IMG/VR virus record: IMGVR_UViG_3300045941_000223
Coordinates: 1-64,000 of that record
Direction: 5' to 3' (one strand)
DNA: 64,000 bases
Origin: a virus
In this document: positions 47,479 through 56,507 of the stretch, one piece after another
Numbering within the stretch: position 1 is the first letter of the stretch
How the letters are laid out: the number at the start of each line of letters is the position of its first letter
The notes under the pieces: generated by a model
Told to the model about the DNA's origin: nothing
The model's input: only the letters and a program-made list of their open reading frames with translations
The model's database searches: none
Made by a program: the position numbers and the translations under genes

Positions 47479-48567
47479 ATGCCATGGGCAACCCCAACTC
47501 TTACCCAAGTTCGTGAGCTGGTTCGTGACCAGATCCGCGGATCGTTGCCGGGCGCTGACGCAGCGATCCCGAACTCGGTGCTGCGCGTCATGTCCGACAA
47601 TCAGGGCGCGCTCTGCCACTTGGTTTTGCAGTACATCGACTGGCTGTCGCTGCAGCTCTTGCCTGACACCGCCGAGACCGAATGGCTCGATCGGCACGGC
47701 GATATCTGGCTGGTCAATTCCGATGGCAGTACCGGCCGCAAGGTCGCCACCTTGGCGCAAGGGACCGCCACCTTCACCAGCATCGACGGCGGCATCATCG
47801 TTCCGGCCGGGACGCGGCTGATCCACGGCAACGTCGAGTACGAGACCATCCAAGAGTTTGTGGTGGCGTCGGGTCAGGTGCCGACCCCGGGCGAGATCCG
47901 CGCGCTCGATCCCGGGGTCATCGGCAACCTCGTCCCCGGCGATTCGCTGGCGATCTCCACCACCGTCGCCGGGGTGGACGGCACCGCGGTGGCGATCGAT
48001 GTGGACGGCGGCGTCGATGAAGAGAGCGACGACGACCTGCGCATCCGGGTTCTGGAGCGCATCCGCCAGCCGCCGCAGGGCGGTGCCGCGCACGACTACG
48101 TGCGATGGGCGAAGGCGGTGCCGGGCGTCACCCGCGCGTGGTGCGAGCCGCTGGAGATGGGAATCGGCACCGTCACCGTGCGCTTCATGATGGACGAGCT
48201 GCGCGCCGACAACGACGGCTTCCCGTTCGAGAGCGATTGCGAGACGGTCGCAGAGTACATCGACACGCAGCGTCCGGTGGCCGTGAAGGACTTCTTCGTC
48301 GTGGCACCGCTCAAACAGCGCATCGACATTCTGATCAACAACCTTAATCCGAGCACCGACGCGGTGAAGGCCGAGATCAAGAACTCGATCGAGCAGATGC
48401 TGTTCGACAAGGCCAAGCCCGGCCAGACGATCTACGCGGCATGGAAATACTGCGCGATCATGGAATCGCCCAACGTGGTGTCGTTCTCATTCCCAACATC
48501 GGCCGATGACGTGATGCCGAGCCCCGGGCACATGGCCGTGCTCGGCGATATCGTCTATGGCACATAA
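47479..48567 (+). CDS. Baseplate J-like protein (Mu gp47)
   Basis: 362 residues, a wedge subunit. Has TLTQVRELVRDQIRGSLPGA, WLDRHGDIWLVNSDGSTGRK, a Gly-rich TFTSIDGGIIVPAGTRL stretch, ESDDDLRIRVLERIRQPPQG and a final MPSPGHMAVLGDIVYG, as in the Mu gp47/P2 J family. Strong call from motif and order. Confidence 0.85.
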   Translation: MPWATPTLTQVRELVRDQIRGSLPGADAAIPNSVLRVMSDNQGALCHLVLQYIDWLSLQLLPDTAETEWLDRHGDIWLVNSDGSTGRKVATLAQGTATFTSIDGGIIVPAGTRLIHGNVEYETIQEFVVASGQVPTPGEIRALDPGVIGNLVPGDSLAISTTVAGVDGTAVAIDVDGGVDEESDDDLRIRVLERIRQPPQGGAAHDYVRWAKAVPGVTRAWCEPLEMGIGTVTVRFMMDELRADNDGFPFESDCETVAEYIDTQRPVAVKDFFVVAPLKQRIDILINNLNPSTDAVKAEIKNSIEQMLFDKAKPGQTIYAAWKYCAIMESPNVVSFSFPTSADDVMPSPGHMAVLGDIVYGT

Positions 48568-49291
48568 CCAGACGCCAGTCGTCATTGAGCGCGATCGGCA
48601 CATCCGTCGCTACGGCGAGGACTACACCGACGCATTCGTCGATCTTCTGCCGCGCGGCAAGATATGGTCCCGCTCGCCCGGCTCGACCATCTACGGCGTC
48701 TGCCGCGGCCTCGCGTGGTTTTGGGAATATGTCGATGGCCGCGCCGCCGACCTTCTGGAACGCGAGAGCGATCCGCGTCTGACCACCGAGCTGCTTCCCG
48801 AGTGGGAGCGCGCATGGGGCCTGCCCGATCCATGCTTCCCGTCCACCACCGATATCGAATCGCGTCGCAAGATGCTCGTCATGGTGATGACGTGGCTCGG
48901 CGGCCAGTCGCGCGAATACTACAAGAAGGTGATGGAGTGGGTCGGCTACGAGGATATCGAGATCGCGGACTTCGGCGAGTACGCGCCGTTCATGGCCGGG
49001 ATCTCGCAGGTAGGCGACACGCGGCCGACGCAAGATCCGACCAAGAACCAGAATTTCCGCTGGTACATCGGCCCGCCCGAGCAGCGTTTCTACTGGTACA
49101 TCCGCCCCGGCACGGTTGGCCTGCGATGGTTCCGCGCGGGCTCGGGACAGGCGGGCGTCGATCATCACCTTGAGTTCGCCGTTCCCGAAGAGTTGGAGTG
49201 CCTGCTCAATCGGTGGAAGCCCGCACACACCGACCTCATCATGGACTTCTCGCAGATGGCGTTCGGTGGACCCATGCAGGGTACGCCGTAG
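48557..49291 (+). CDS. Baseplate protein gp48-like (DUF2313)
   Basis: 244 residues with YTDAFVDLLPRGKIWSRSPG, RESDPRLTTELLPEWERAWG and a C-terminal PEELECLLNRWKPAHTDL, the pattern of Mu gp48/P2 I-type proteins that finish the wedge and link to fibres. Overlaps gp47 by 11 bases. Confidence 0.8.
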   Translation: MAHNQTPVVIERDRHIRRYGEDYTDAFVDLLPRGKIWSRSPGSTIYGVCRGLAWFWEYVDGRAADLLERESDPRLTTELLPEWERAWGLPDPCFPSTTDIESRRKMLVMVMTWLGGQSREYYKKVMEWVGYEDIEIADFGEYAPFMAGISQVGDTRPTQDPTKNQNFRWYIGPPEQRFYWYIRPGTVGLRWFRAGSGQAGVDHHLEFAVPEELECLLNRWKPAHTDLIMDFSQMAFGGPMQGTP

Positions 49292-49389
49292 CGGGAGCCC
49301 GGCATCTGATCATTGGGTTTCATCGGTCCTGACCGTTCCGGCGAACGGCTGGCTGTAAATCTAAACCTATCAACGACGGGACTGAAGCC

Positions 49390-51099
49390 ATGAAATACGT
49401 GCAGCCCTACGGCATCTCCGATCCGAACGCGCCCTACATCAATGGCGACCCGTCGATCGGACGGCAGGGCAGCATTCCGCCTGCTGCCGCGTTCGAGCAC
49501 CCGATGCGCGAGCTGGTGGCGATCATCACCAGAAGTTTCGTCACGCCCAGCGATACCGATCTCGAACAGGTGGCGAAATCGATCCGCTCGCAGCGGATGA
49601 ATTATGCGGAGGATACCGGGTCGGCCAACACCATCTCATGCTCGTTCGCTCCACCGATCACCAGCTACACGGTCGGCCTGCCGCTGCGCGTCAAGATCAA
49701 GGTCACCAACACTGGCGCGGTCACCATCAATGCCGGTGCCGGGAGCGCGCAGGTCAAGCGTCCGAATGGATCGCAGCTCTCGGCTGGCGATCTCACCGCT
49801 GGCGGTCTGGCCGAGCTGGTCTACGACGGCACCAGCTTCATCCTGATCAATTTCGGCGGCACCGGCGGCGCTGGCACCACCAATAACTACTTCGTCTACA
49901 TTCCGTACGCGGTCGATTCCGGTGCGGCGAACACCGTGACGGTCAGCTATTCACCACCCGCCGGTGCGCCAGCAATCTCGCTGGCCGCCGGTCTGGCGAT
50001 CCTGATCAAGATCAACAACACCAACACCGGGCCGACCACGCTCAATATCAACGGCTTGGGTGCGAGGCCGGTGTTCGCGCAGGGTGGCGGGGCGCTGCTG
50101 CCATCCGATGTGGTAGCAGGCGATACCTGCTTGTTCATCTACGACGGCACGCAATTCTGGATCTCTCCCAACATCACGATCACCGCGAATTGCACGATCA
50201 ACGTCGCCAACAATACCGACCTCGACAACGCCTTCAGAAATCTCGGCCGCAAGCGCATTCCGCCGAACATCACGGTGACGATCAAGCTCGCTGGCGCGGC
50301 AGCCCCAAACCCGAAAATCTTCACGCCGTTCACGACATATCACACCAATGCCGATCGCATCGTAGTCGAAGGCACGATGAACGGGGCGGTGCCGACCAAG
50401 AATGACTTCTACAAGACCGGCAATCCGAGCGACACCAGCAACAATCTCGCGATGCTGCGCGGTCGCTACGGCACCGAGATCCAGTTCACCAACGCGGCGT
50501 CAATCCTGACCGGCGGGTCCGGACTGGTGGCAATCAATCACACCGGCCCCGGCAAGATCACCATCAAGAATATTCTGATCACCGGCGCGAATTCCTATGG
50601 CGGCATATCTGGCACGCTCGGTGCGATCGGTCCGGAGCATGGCTGCGGCATGATCTGCGACGGCGTCAGCGTGTGGGGCGGTGGCTACAATGCGTTCGCG
50701 GTTGCGCAGGGCACTCTCGACTGCAGCAAATGCTTTTCGGCCAACAGTTGGGGCAGCGGCTTCTACTGCTACGGCGGCAGCACAATGTCGCTCTACGATT
50801 GTGGGGCGTACGGCAATGCGCAGGACGGGATGCAGTCCGGTGTCGGCTCGATGCTCTATCTCTACCAGAACAACGAGAGCATGAGGAATCTCTGGAATGG
50901 ACTGTCGGCGTGGGCAGGTAGCACCGCACTGCTGAAGAACCAAAATGGCGTCATCAACAACAGTGGTTCTTATTTCGATATCAACGCGACCGACATTTCT
51001 TCCATCACCATCAACAGCTCGGTCGGCAACACGTGGACCACAACGACTCCAGCGACCGGCGTGGTCGGCAATTTCGGGTCGCTGATCCGAATTTACTAG
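49390..51099 (+). CDS. Tail spike with beta-helix domain
   Basis: 569 residues. An N-terminal anchor (about 1-80; DPSIGRQGSIPPAAAFEHPM), two similar beta modules (about 85-160 and 175-255; each SANT-ISCSFAPP / AANTVTVSYSPP), then a right-handed beta-helix (about 265-550) rich in GxNA, Cys and Gly turns (CGMICDGVSVWGGGYNAF, NNESMRNLWNGLSAWAG). Such spikes bind or cut surface polysaccharide. No catalytic residues can be named from this view. Confidence 0.7.
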   Translation: MKYVQPYGISDPNAPYINGDPSIGRQGSIPPAAAFEHPMRELVAIITRSFVTPSDTDLEQVAKSIRSQRMNYAEDTGSANTISCSFAPPITSYTVGLPLRVKIKVTNTGAVTINAGAGSAQVKRPNGSQLSAGDLTAGGLAELVYDGTSFILINFGGTGGAGTTNNYFVYIPYAVDSGAANTVTVSYSPPAGAPAISLAAGLAILIKINNTNTGPTTLNINGLGARPVFAQGGGALLPSDVVAGDTCLFIYDGTQFWISPNITITANCTINVANNTDLDNAFRNLGRKRIPPNITVTIKLAGAAAPNPKIFTPFTTYHTNADRIVVEGTMNGAVPTKNDFYKTGNPSDTSNNLAMLRGRYGTEIQFTNAASILTGGSGLVAINHTGPGKITIKNILITGANSYGGISGTLGAIGPEHGCGMICDGVSVWGGGYNAFAVAQGTLDCSKCFSANSWGSGFYCYGGSTMSLYDCGAYGNAQDGMQSGVGSMLYLYQNNESMRNLWNGLSAWAGSTALLKNQNGVINNSGSYFDINATDISSITINSSVGNTWTTTTPATGVVGNFGSLIRIY

Positions 51100-51108
51100 G
51101 AGAGTGGC

Positions 51109-51399
51109 ATGAAAGTGTACGTCTACGCTGCGACGATCACCGATATCAATCCGCGAGTAGGCGCAACCTATCCGCTGGGAGCCGTCGTTCCGGACGACGC
51201 TCACGGTATAGGAATGACCGTGCTTTACGTTGCGGATCAGGCGGTGTTCGTCAAACCGCTGGAGATGGGGTCCGGCACAGAAGGGCGAATGTTCTTGGTC
51301 GAAAACTGGCGGGATTTCGAGCTGGAGCCGCCGGTGCAGCAACAATTCAAGAAGAAAGCGGCACCGGTGCCAGAGGCCGAGGCGTCGTCCGAGGACTAA
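51109..51399 (+). CDS. Small beta protein after the spike
   Basis: 96 residues: MKVYVYAATITDINPRVGAT, VPDDAHGIGMTVLYVADQAV and an acidic, Ala/Glu-rich end. GGAGAGTGGC before the ATG. Probably a tail-fibre accessory; function not shown. Confidence 0.5.
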   Translation: MKVYVYAATITDINPRVGATYPLGAVVPDDAHGIGMTVLYVADQAVFVKPLEMGSGTEGRMFLVENWRDFELEPPVQQQFKKKAAPVPEAEASSED

Positions 51400-51402
51400 C
51401 GA

Positions 51403-51828
51403 ATGTCCAACCTGCTCGCCATGCCGTTGTGCTCGCTGGTGATCGAGACCGGCAACAACGAGGACTGGATCGACAGCATCAAGTTCGTGATCGATGTCGA
51501 TGAAGATCCACAACCACAGCTCGATCTTACCGGGATCGATTTCGAGATGGAGGTTCGTCGCACGCCGGACGACGTGGAAGTGATCCTCGCCGCCTCGACC
51601 GCCAACGGCACGCTGATGATCGGCGACGCGCCCGATACCGGCTTCCTGATCATTCAGGTTCCCTTAGCCGACATGAAGGACAAGAAGGCCGGGAAGTACG
51701 TCGCCGATATCGTCGGCATGGACGGCGAGTTCACCCGCGCGGTCGCGCAGATCGAGCTGGTCATTCTCGAAGGGGTTACCAAGAAGCCGGTGAACAAGCG
51801 CATTGTCGTGCAAGGACCGGAAACATGA
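51403..51828 (+). CDS. Baseplate/fibre-base-like protein (BppU-type)
   Basis: 141 residues with a strand-rich order (SLVIETGNNEDWIDSIKFVI, DFEMEVRRTPDDVEVILAAS, KAGKYVADIVGMDGEFTRAV) like the N-domain of BppU-type upper baseplate proteins. Overlaps the following collagen-like fibre by ATGA. Parallel to the pair 3532/3939. Confidence 0.45.
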   Translation: MSNLLAMPLCSLVIETGNNEDWIDSIKFVIDVDEDPQPQLDLTGIDFEMEVRRTPDDVEVILAASTANGTLMIGDAPDTGFLIIQVPLADMKDKKAGKYVADIVGMDGEFTRAVAQIELVILEGVTKKPVNKRIVVQGPET

Positions 51829-53291
51829 CGATCCTCAGTATCGCGACTGTTTCCCGCAACCCGGCGGTTGCCGGTGACGGTCTGCTGGTGCCGTCAGCTA
51901 TTGGCGTTGCCGCGCCGTACGGCACGCCCGGGCCAATGGTAGGAGGTACCAGCACCACGCCGGTCATGGTCGAGATCGGGGCCAAAGCATTCATCATCAA
52001 TGAACTCGGCCGGGTGTTTGTCGTCGGCCAGCGGGTGCGCGCCAGCGCGGTCGGCGTTAGCGATGTCTGGATGGAAGGCGTCGTCACCGAATGGCTCAGC
52101 AACGAGCGGCGGCTGACGATCGATGTCGATCTCATGTTTGGCGCTGGCGAATATGCCGAGTGGGCGATCGGGGTCACCGGCGAGCCGGGGCATATCGGAG
52201 CAACCGGGCCGACCGGACCGCAGGGCGCAACGGGACCGCAGGGACCAATCGGCCCAACCGGGCCATCCGGGTTCAACGGAGGGACGATCACCGGCGATCT
52301 GACGATCGACAAGGCAACGCCGCGAATCTCGCTGCAAGCGCCGTTCGGCGGTGGGCAAAATCAGAGCCGAGGAATCCGGGGCCGCGATGCCACCGGGCTC
52401 AATCGCTGGATCGTTCAATTCGGCGATGCCGCGGTCGAGAGCGGCGGGAATACTGGATCTGACTTCACCATCAATCGCTACACCGATGCCGGGGCACCAC
52501 TCGGCCTCGATGTCATGAAGGTGGTGCGCAGCACCGGCGCGATCACCTTCAACTACCCGGTCACGATCACCGGGGCGGTCACTGTCGGCGGGCAGCTCCA
52601 CGCATCCGCAGGACCGATCACGCTCAATCAGGCCGCGGCATCGTCGCCACAACTGACGACCAACTGCTTCGGGCTGCAAGTCGCTGGCACCACCGCGCCG
52701 TTTTCCTACCAGATGCGCTTCAACGATTGGGGCCTGCAGTGGGTCATCGGCACCGGCAGGCTGGAGTACTTCGATTACGCCGGGGCAATCCTGTTCAGCG
52801 TCAACGCCAGCGGCGTCCTCGCGGTCTCCGGTGACGGCGTGAAGCCGGGTGGCGGAAGCTGGTCGGCTCCTTCCGACGAGCGCGTCAAGACCGTCACCGG
52901 CGAATACCAGCACGGCATGGTCGAGCTGCGGGAGCTGCAGCCGGTCGTCTACACGTACAAGGGCAACGACACGCTCGAAATCCCGCAGGGCGAAGTGCCG
53001 TACAAAAATTCGCCCAACTATCAACCAGCCGTGGCAGGCAGGGAATTCGTCGGTCTGATTGCGCAGGATACCGAGCAGGCGCTTCCCGAGCTGGTCAGGA
53101 AAATATCTGGCTACATCGACGGCGCACTGATCGGCGACCTGCGGGTCATGGACACCACGCCGCTGATCTTCGCGCTCTTGAATGCCGTCAAGGAGCTGGA
53201 CGCGCGGGTGCAGGGGCTGGAGAGCGGCACTGCACCGGAAGCGACGGAAGCAACCGCACCGGAAACGAAGAAGGCCAAGAAGAAGAGGTAG
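51825..53291 (+). CDS. Collagen-like fibre with S74 self-cleaving chaperone
   Basis: 488 residues. N-terminal domain (1-120), a Gly-X-Y tract of about ten triplets (GEPGHIGATGPTGPQGATGP), a beta shaft, and from about residue 345 an intramolecular chaperone of the S74 type: SDERVK (Ser350, Lys355), then EYQHGMVELRELQPVVYTY and GREFVGLIAQDTEQALPELV. S74 domains assist trimer folding and then cut themselves off. Ends with Thr/Glu-rich and Lys-rich tail. Confidence 0.8.
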   Translation: MTILSIATVSRNPAVAGDGLLVPSAIGVAAPYGTPGPMVGGTSTTPVMVEIGAKAFIINELGRVFVVGQRVRASAVGVSDVWMEGVVTEWLSNERRLTIDVDLMFGAGEYAEWAIGVTGEPGHIGATGPTGPQGATGPQGPIGPTGPSGFNGGTITGDLTIDKATPRISLQAPFGGGQNQSRGIRGRDATGLNRWIVQFGDAAVESGGNTGSDFTINRYTDAGAPLGLDVMKVVRSTGAITFNYPVTITGAVTVGGQLHASAGPITLNQAAASSPQLTTNCFGLQVAGTTAPFSYQMRFNDWGLQWVIGTGRLEYFDYAGAILFSVNASGVLAVSGDGVKPGGGSWSAPSDERVKTVTGEYQHGMVELRELQPVVYTYKGNDTLEIPQGEVPYKNSPNYQPAVAGREFVGLIAQDTEQALPELVRKISGYIDGALIGDLRVMDTTPLIFALLNAVKELDARVQGLESGTAPEATEATAPETKKAKKKR

Positions 53292-53294
53292 GCC

Positions 53295-53450
53295 ATGGCT
53301 TGCCGAGCCTGTGAGGAAACGCGCCGGGTGATCGCCAGCGTCTGGCGGCGGATCAACGTCCGGCGGCAACAGAAGACGCGTCCGCCGGTGCCGACGCGCG
53401 CCAAGCCGACCACGGTCAACGTGCGGCCTCGCCGCTGGCCGCCGCGCTAA
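53295..53450 (+). CDS. Tiny Arg-rich protein
   Basis: 51 residues: MACRACEETRRVIASVWRRI and a Pro/Arg-rich tail ending RRWPPR. CRAC could hold metal or a disulfide. Compact gene between the fibre and the lysis cluster. Function unknown. Confidence 0.45.
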   Translation: MACRACEETRRVIASVWRRINVRRQQKTRPPVPTRAKPTTVNVRPRRWPPR

Positions 53451-53465
53451 ACAAGCATCGACACA

Positions 53466-53873
53466 TTGAACCATTTGGTGACCAGCGTGCGCCAAGCGCG
53501 TGCGATCAGGAACGTCTTCCTCACGATCGTCTCGGCCACGGCCATGATGTTCACGTGGGTCGTCGTCAATGAGGTCGATGCTGAACAGCAATCACTGACG
53601 CCGCTGACCACCTTCCCGAAGATCAAGATGCCGACCTGCATCAGCGCCCCGATGCGTGACAAGGTTCGCGGCCTGACCCTCGACGGGCTCGATCAAGCGC
53701 TCAAGAACCGGATGGACAAGCTGTTCGACAGTTGGATGAAGGACGACGCCGATCAGCCGCGGCGCGCACAGCGCGGGCTGGACCAAGCGATCCGCGCCTA
53801 CGTCGGGTCTCGCTACTTGATGTCCGCATGGGACCCGCCGATTTGCCCGGACATGCACGGAGAAAGTCAATGA
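53466..53873 (+). CDS. Membrane-anchored protein of the lysis region
   Basis: 135 residues from TTG (a GTG at 53478 is also possible). An N-terminal basic start and one membrane helix (about 18-36; VFLTIVSATAMMFTWVVV), then a periplasmic-type helical domain with two Cys. No lipobox. Suits a spanin-like or other envelope protein ahead of the endolysins; not proven. Confidence 0.5.
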   Translation: MNHLVTSVRQARAIRNVFLTIVSATAMMFTWVVVNEVDAEQQSLTPLTTFPKIKMPTCISAPMRDKVRGLTLDGLDQALKNRMDKLFDSWMKDDADQPRRAQRGLDQAIRAYVGSRYLMSAWDPPICPDMHGESQ

Positions 53874-54166
53874 GCGAGGATCGATCGCCAAACACTCTGG
53901 TCGGAGCCGCAGGGCAGACTGCAAGCGAGGTTGTGCAAGGCTTGGGTCAGCAGCCGGTTCTGCTCGGCCTGATAGTCCTGAACATCATCTTCATCGCGAC
54001 AGGTGGTTGGTTCCTGCATGAGCTGCGGGCAGGAGCCGGTCAGCGGATGGATATGCTCATTGAACGCTGCTTGCCGAAGAGCGTCAGCAGCACCGAGATC
54101 CCATTGCCGATCCCCAAGCCGCCTGAAATCGCGTCCGCGCCGCTGCCGCCGGTACCAACGGAGTGA
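53870..54166 (+). CDS. Single-span membrane protein, holin candidate
   Basis: 98 residues, ATGA start. One hydrophobic helix (about 30-49; VLLGLIVLNIIFIATGGWFL) flanked by a Gln/Gly-rich start and a basic, Pro-rich C-terminus. It lies immediately before the first endolysin, the usual holin place, but one span and a long Pro tail also fit an anchor protein. Confidence 0.5.
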   Translation: MSEDRSPNTLVGAAGQTASEVVQGLGQQPVLLGLIVLNIIFIATGGWFLHELRAGAGQRMDMLIERCLPKSVSSTEIPLPIPKPPEIASAPLPPVPTE

Positions 54167-54169
54167 TCT

Positions 54170-55096
54170 ATGGCGTCGAAACGCAAGCCGCCCAAGCGCA
54201 AGCCTAAACCGAAAACCAAACCGAGGGAGGCGCAAGCCATGCCCGTATCGAGATTAGGACACTTGCCGAAGTTGAAGGTGCCCGCTTCGAGCACGCCACC
54301 GTGGCTATCGACCATGAGGGCGATCAGCGGATGGACCGAAGTGCCCGGCGAAGCCGACAACCCGAAGATCGTCGGTATGGCCGAGTCGATCGCACAGAAT
54401 TTTCCAGAGATGGAGTCGTACTGCGATCAGTACCAGCACGACTCGACTCCGTGGTGCGGTCTGACCGTCGCCTATTGCATGTCGGAGAACGATATCCGGC
54501 CGGTGTTCGGCCCGACCGACACCGATAAATTCCTTTGGGCGCAGGCGTGGATCGATTGGGGCTTCCCGATCGAGCCGACGCCGGGCTGCGTGATGATCTT
54601 CACGAGAGAAGGCGGCGGCCACGTCACGCTGCTGGAAGAGATCACCAGCTCGGGCGCGTGGAAGTGCCGCGGCGGAAACCAAAGCGACATGGTGAACGTC
54701 GCAACGTACACGTCCGGTCTGCTCGGCGCGGTCTGGCCGCCCGGCTACCGGCCGCCGGTGCCGGTCAAGCCGCCGATGCTCGAAAAGGGTGATACCGGAC
54801 GGTGGGTCGGGATTGCGCAGAAGCTGCTCAATGCCAACGGCGCAACGCCGGTGCTCGACGTGGACAGTGACTTCGGTCCGGCGACCGACACCGCCACCCG
54901 CGAGTTCCAGCGTGAAAGCGATCTCACCGTCGATGGGGTCATCGGTCCGGATACGTGGAAGGCGTTGGCCGCGGGCGTGATCCTGCCGCCCGACCCGGAC
55001 ACGGTCACCGCCGAAGAGGTCGTCAGCGAGATCATGACGGCGATCGAGCCGGTGATGACCGAGATTTTGAACAAGTACACGTTCACGATGGAGTAG
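54170..55096 (+). CDS. Endolysin: NlpC/CHAP-like with peptidoglycan-binding domain
   Basis: 308 residues. A basic Pro/Lys start (1-25) leads to a TIGR02594-type cysteine amidase/peptidase domain: STPWCGLTVAYCM (Cys96) and GGGHVTLLEE (His151). After a PV-rich linker comes a PG_binding_1 domain (about 203-265; RWVGIAQKLLNANG, VDSDFGPATDTATREFQ, DGVIGPDTWKAL). It cuts the host wall at lysis. A GGAG at spacing 6 supports the ATG at 54170; ATG at 54240 is a second possibility. Confidence 0.85.
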   Translation: MASKRKPPKRKPKPKTKPREAQAMPVSRLGHLPKLKVPASSTPPWLSTMRAISGWTEVPGEADNPKIVGMAESIAQNFPEMESYCDQYQHDSTPWCGLTVAYCMSENDIRPVFGPTDTDKFLWAQAWIDWGFPIEPTPGCVMIFTREGGGHVTLLEEITSSGAWKCRGGNQSDMVNVATYTSGLLGAVWPPGYRPPVPVKPPMLEKGDTGRWVGIAQKLLNANGATPVLDVDSDFGPATDTATREFQRESDLTVDGVIGPDTWKALAAGVILPPDPDTVTAEEVVSEIMTAIEPVMTEILNKYTFTME

Positions 55097-55100
55097 TCCG

Positions 55101-55874
55101 ATGGCAACGATCAATCGAAGAGTGCTCGATATCAGCCACCACAATTCGATCAGCGATTACGACGCCATCAAGGACGCCGGGATCATCGGCATCATCCACA
55201 AGGCGACGGAGAGCGATCACTTCATCGACGACGACTACGAGCCGCGCCGCAAGGAGTTCATCAAGCGTGGATTCCTGTGGGGCGCGTACCACTTCCTGCG
55301 GCCCGGGAACATGGTCGAGCAGGCGCGCTTCTTCCTCGACGTGGCGGGCAGCGATCCGTCGTATCTCTACTGCCCGGACCATGAGGACGACGGCGTCAGC
55401 CTGTCGGATCTCAAGGAGTTCTGCAGAGAGATCGAAAGATTGACCGGCCGCACCGGCGCGCTCTACAGCGGCCACGTCATCAAGGAACAGCTCTCGGGCA
55501 GGGACGACTATCTCGCCACGTGGCGGCTGTGGCTCTGCCACTACTCCAACACCCCGAGCTGGCCGACCTCGACGTGGCCGCAATGGTATTTGTGGCAGTA
55601 CGGCGACGGGACTGCCGGGCCACCGCCGCAGGGCTGTCCCGGCGTCACTGGCGGCGTTGATGTCAACTCATGGAACGGCACCGACGACGAGCTGCGATCG
55701 AGCTGGTCGGGCGGCGGCGGGGTGCCGATCGACCCGACAGTCCCGGTGCCGACCGAGGTCGTGCTCGAACAGCTCACCACGCAGATGCGGCCGGACATGG
55801 TCAGCGCCTTGAAGCCGTACAACATCAAGCGCAACGAGCCGCCGCCTGCGGAGCCGTACCATGGCGACTCGTGA
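55101..55874 (+). CDS. Second endolysin: GH25 muramidase
   Basis: 257 residues, glycoside hydrolase family 25 lysozyme. Start RRVLDISHHN (Asp10), FIKRGFLWGAYHFLRPGNM, CPDHEDDG (Asp93, Glu95), WLCHYSN and YLWQYGDGT match the family barrel. A C-terminal tail (about 210-257) has a Pro/Gly linker and a helix. With the previous gene it gives two bond specificities for lysis. Confidence 0.88.
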   Translation: MATINRRVLDISHHNSISDYDAIKDAGIIGIIHKATESDHFIDDDYEPRRKEFIKRGFLWGAYHFLRPGNMVEQARFFLDVAGSDPSYLYCPDHEDDGVSLSDLKEFCREIERLTGRTGALYSGHVIKEQLSGRDDYLATWRLWLCHYSNTPSWPTSTWPQWYLWQYGDGTAGPPPQGCPGVTGGVDVNSWNGTDDELRSSWSGGGGVPIDPTVPVPTEVVLEQLTTQMRPDMVSALKPYNIKRNEPPPAEPYHGDS

Positions 55875-56058
55875 CGCTCTGCGCGAAGGGCTCGATCTCG
55901 GCCTGAAGAACTACGTCGCCAAGCTGGCGGAAGTGCTGATCACCAGCACCGGGGCCGACGACGGCGAGCTGGTGGAGCACTTCAAGAGCGGACTGGATAA
56001 AGCGATCCGCCGCCACGCGAAGGCGGCGGCGGCGCTCGACGAGATGGACGGTCTTTAG
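55861..56058 (+). CDS. Small helical protein closing the late operon
   Basis: 65 residues, helical and charged: LREGLDLGLKNYVAKLAEVL and HFKSGLDKAIRRHAKAAAAL. Overlaps the muramidase by 14 bases. The terminator follows 30 bases on. Function unknown. Confidence 0.5.
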   Translation: MATRDALREGLDLGLKNYVAKLAEVLITSTGADDGELVEHFKSGLDKAIRRHAKAAAALDEMDGL

Positions 56059-56073
56059 ACCGTTCTAAGGAGC

Positions 56074-56274
56074 CTACTCCCCACCTTGCCCCGGGCGGTT
56101 CCCGGGGCTTTTGTTTTTCCGGTGGGCGAAGATGTGAGAGAGTCTTTTCGGGACAACGACCAGACTGTTGCAGAGTTCACAGCACCGCTTGCCGGGCTTC
56201 ACCGGATCGGCGTTGTGGCCATATCCCTCATAGGTCTCGCGGCAGATCACGCAGCGTTTCGGTTTTTCGGTCAT
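56074..56274 (-). CDS. Small four-Cys zinc protein
   Basis: 66 residues with CVIC, then GHNADPVKPGKRCCELC and NSLVVVPKRL, a recognisable small phage zinc protein type. Last gene of the leftward block; its end crosses the terminator of the late operon, so the two convergent units share that hairpin. Confidence 0.6.
   Translation of the reverse strand: MTEKPKRCVICRETYEGYGHNADPVKPGKRCCELCNSLVVVPKRLSHIFAHRKNKSPGNRPGQGGE
56088..56118 (+). terminator. Intrinsic terminator of the late operon
   Basis: GCCCCGGG (56088-56095), loop CGGTT, CCCGGGGC (56101-56108), then TTTTGTTTTT. Strong 8-bp GC stem and U-run after the last rightward gene. On the other strand the stem lies in the end of gene 56074-56274 and has no U-run, so it is directional. 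Confidence 0.85.
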
Positions 56275-56507
56275 GAGGTCACCAGCGTCAGAACGTAGGG
56301 CTCATTTTCGTCGAAGCGCTGGATGATCGCCAGCGCGTAGGGGCGGTTGGCGTGCCACAGCGAGCGCACCGACAGCCCGCACGCCCAGCCGCCGGGCTCG
56401 AACTTTGAGCGGTTCGGTCGATGGTGCTCGGCGGCGACCCGTTCGAGCCAGTCGTAGGAAGCCTCGACCGCTTCGTGGAGTTCGGCATACTCATGCTGCT
56501 CGATCAC
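56271..56507 (-). CDS. Hypothetical small protein
   Basis: 78 residues, GTG start in a GTGA overlap. Helical start MIEQHEYAELHEAVEASYDW, then GGWACGLSVRSLWHANRPYA and a strand end. No family recognised. Confidence 0.5.
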   Translation of the reverse strand: MIEQHEYAELHEAVEASYDWLERVAAEHHRPNRSKFEPGGWACGLSVRSLWHANRPYALAIIQRFDENEPYVLTLVTS

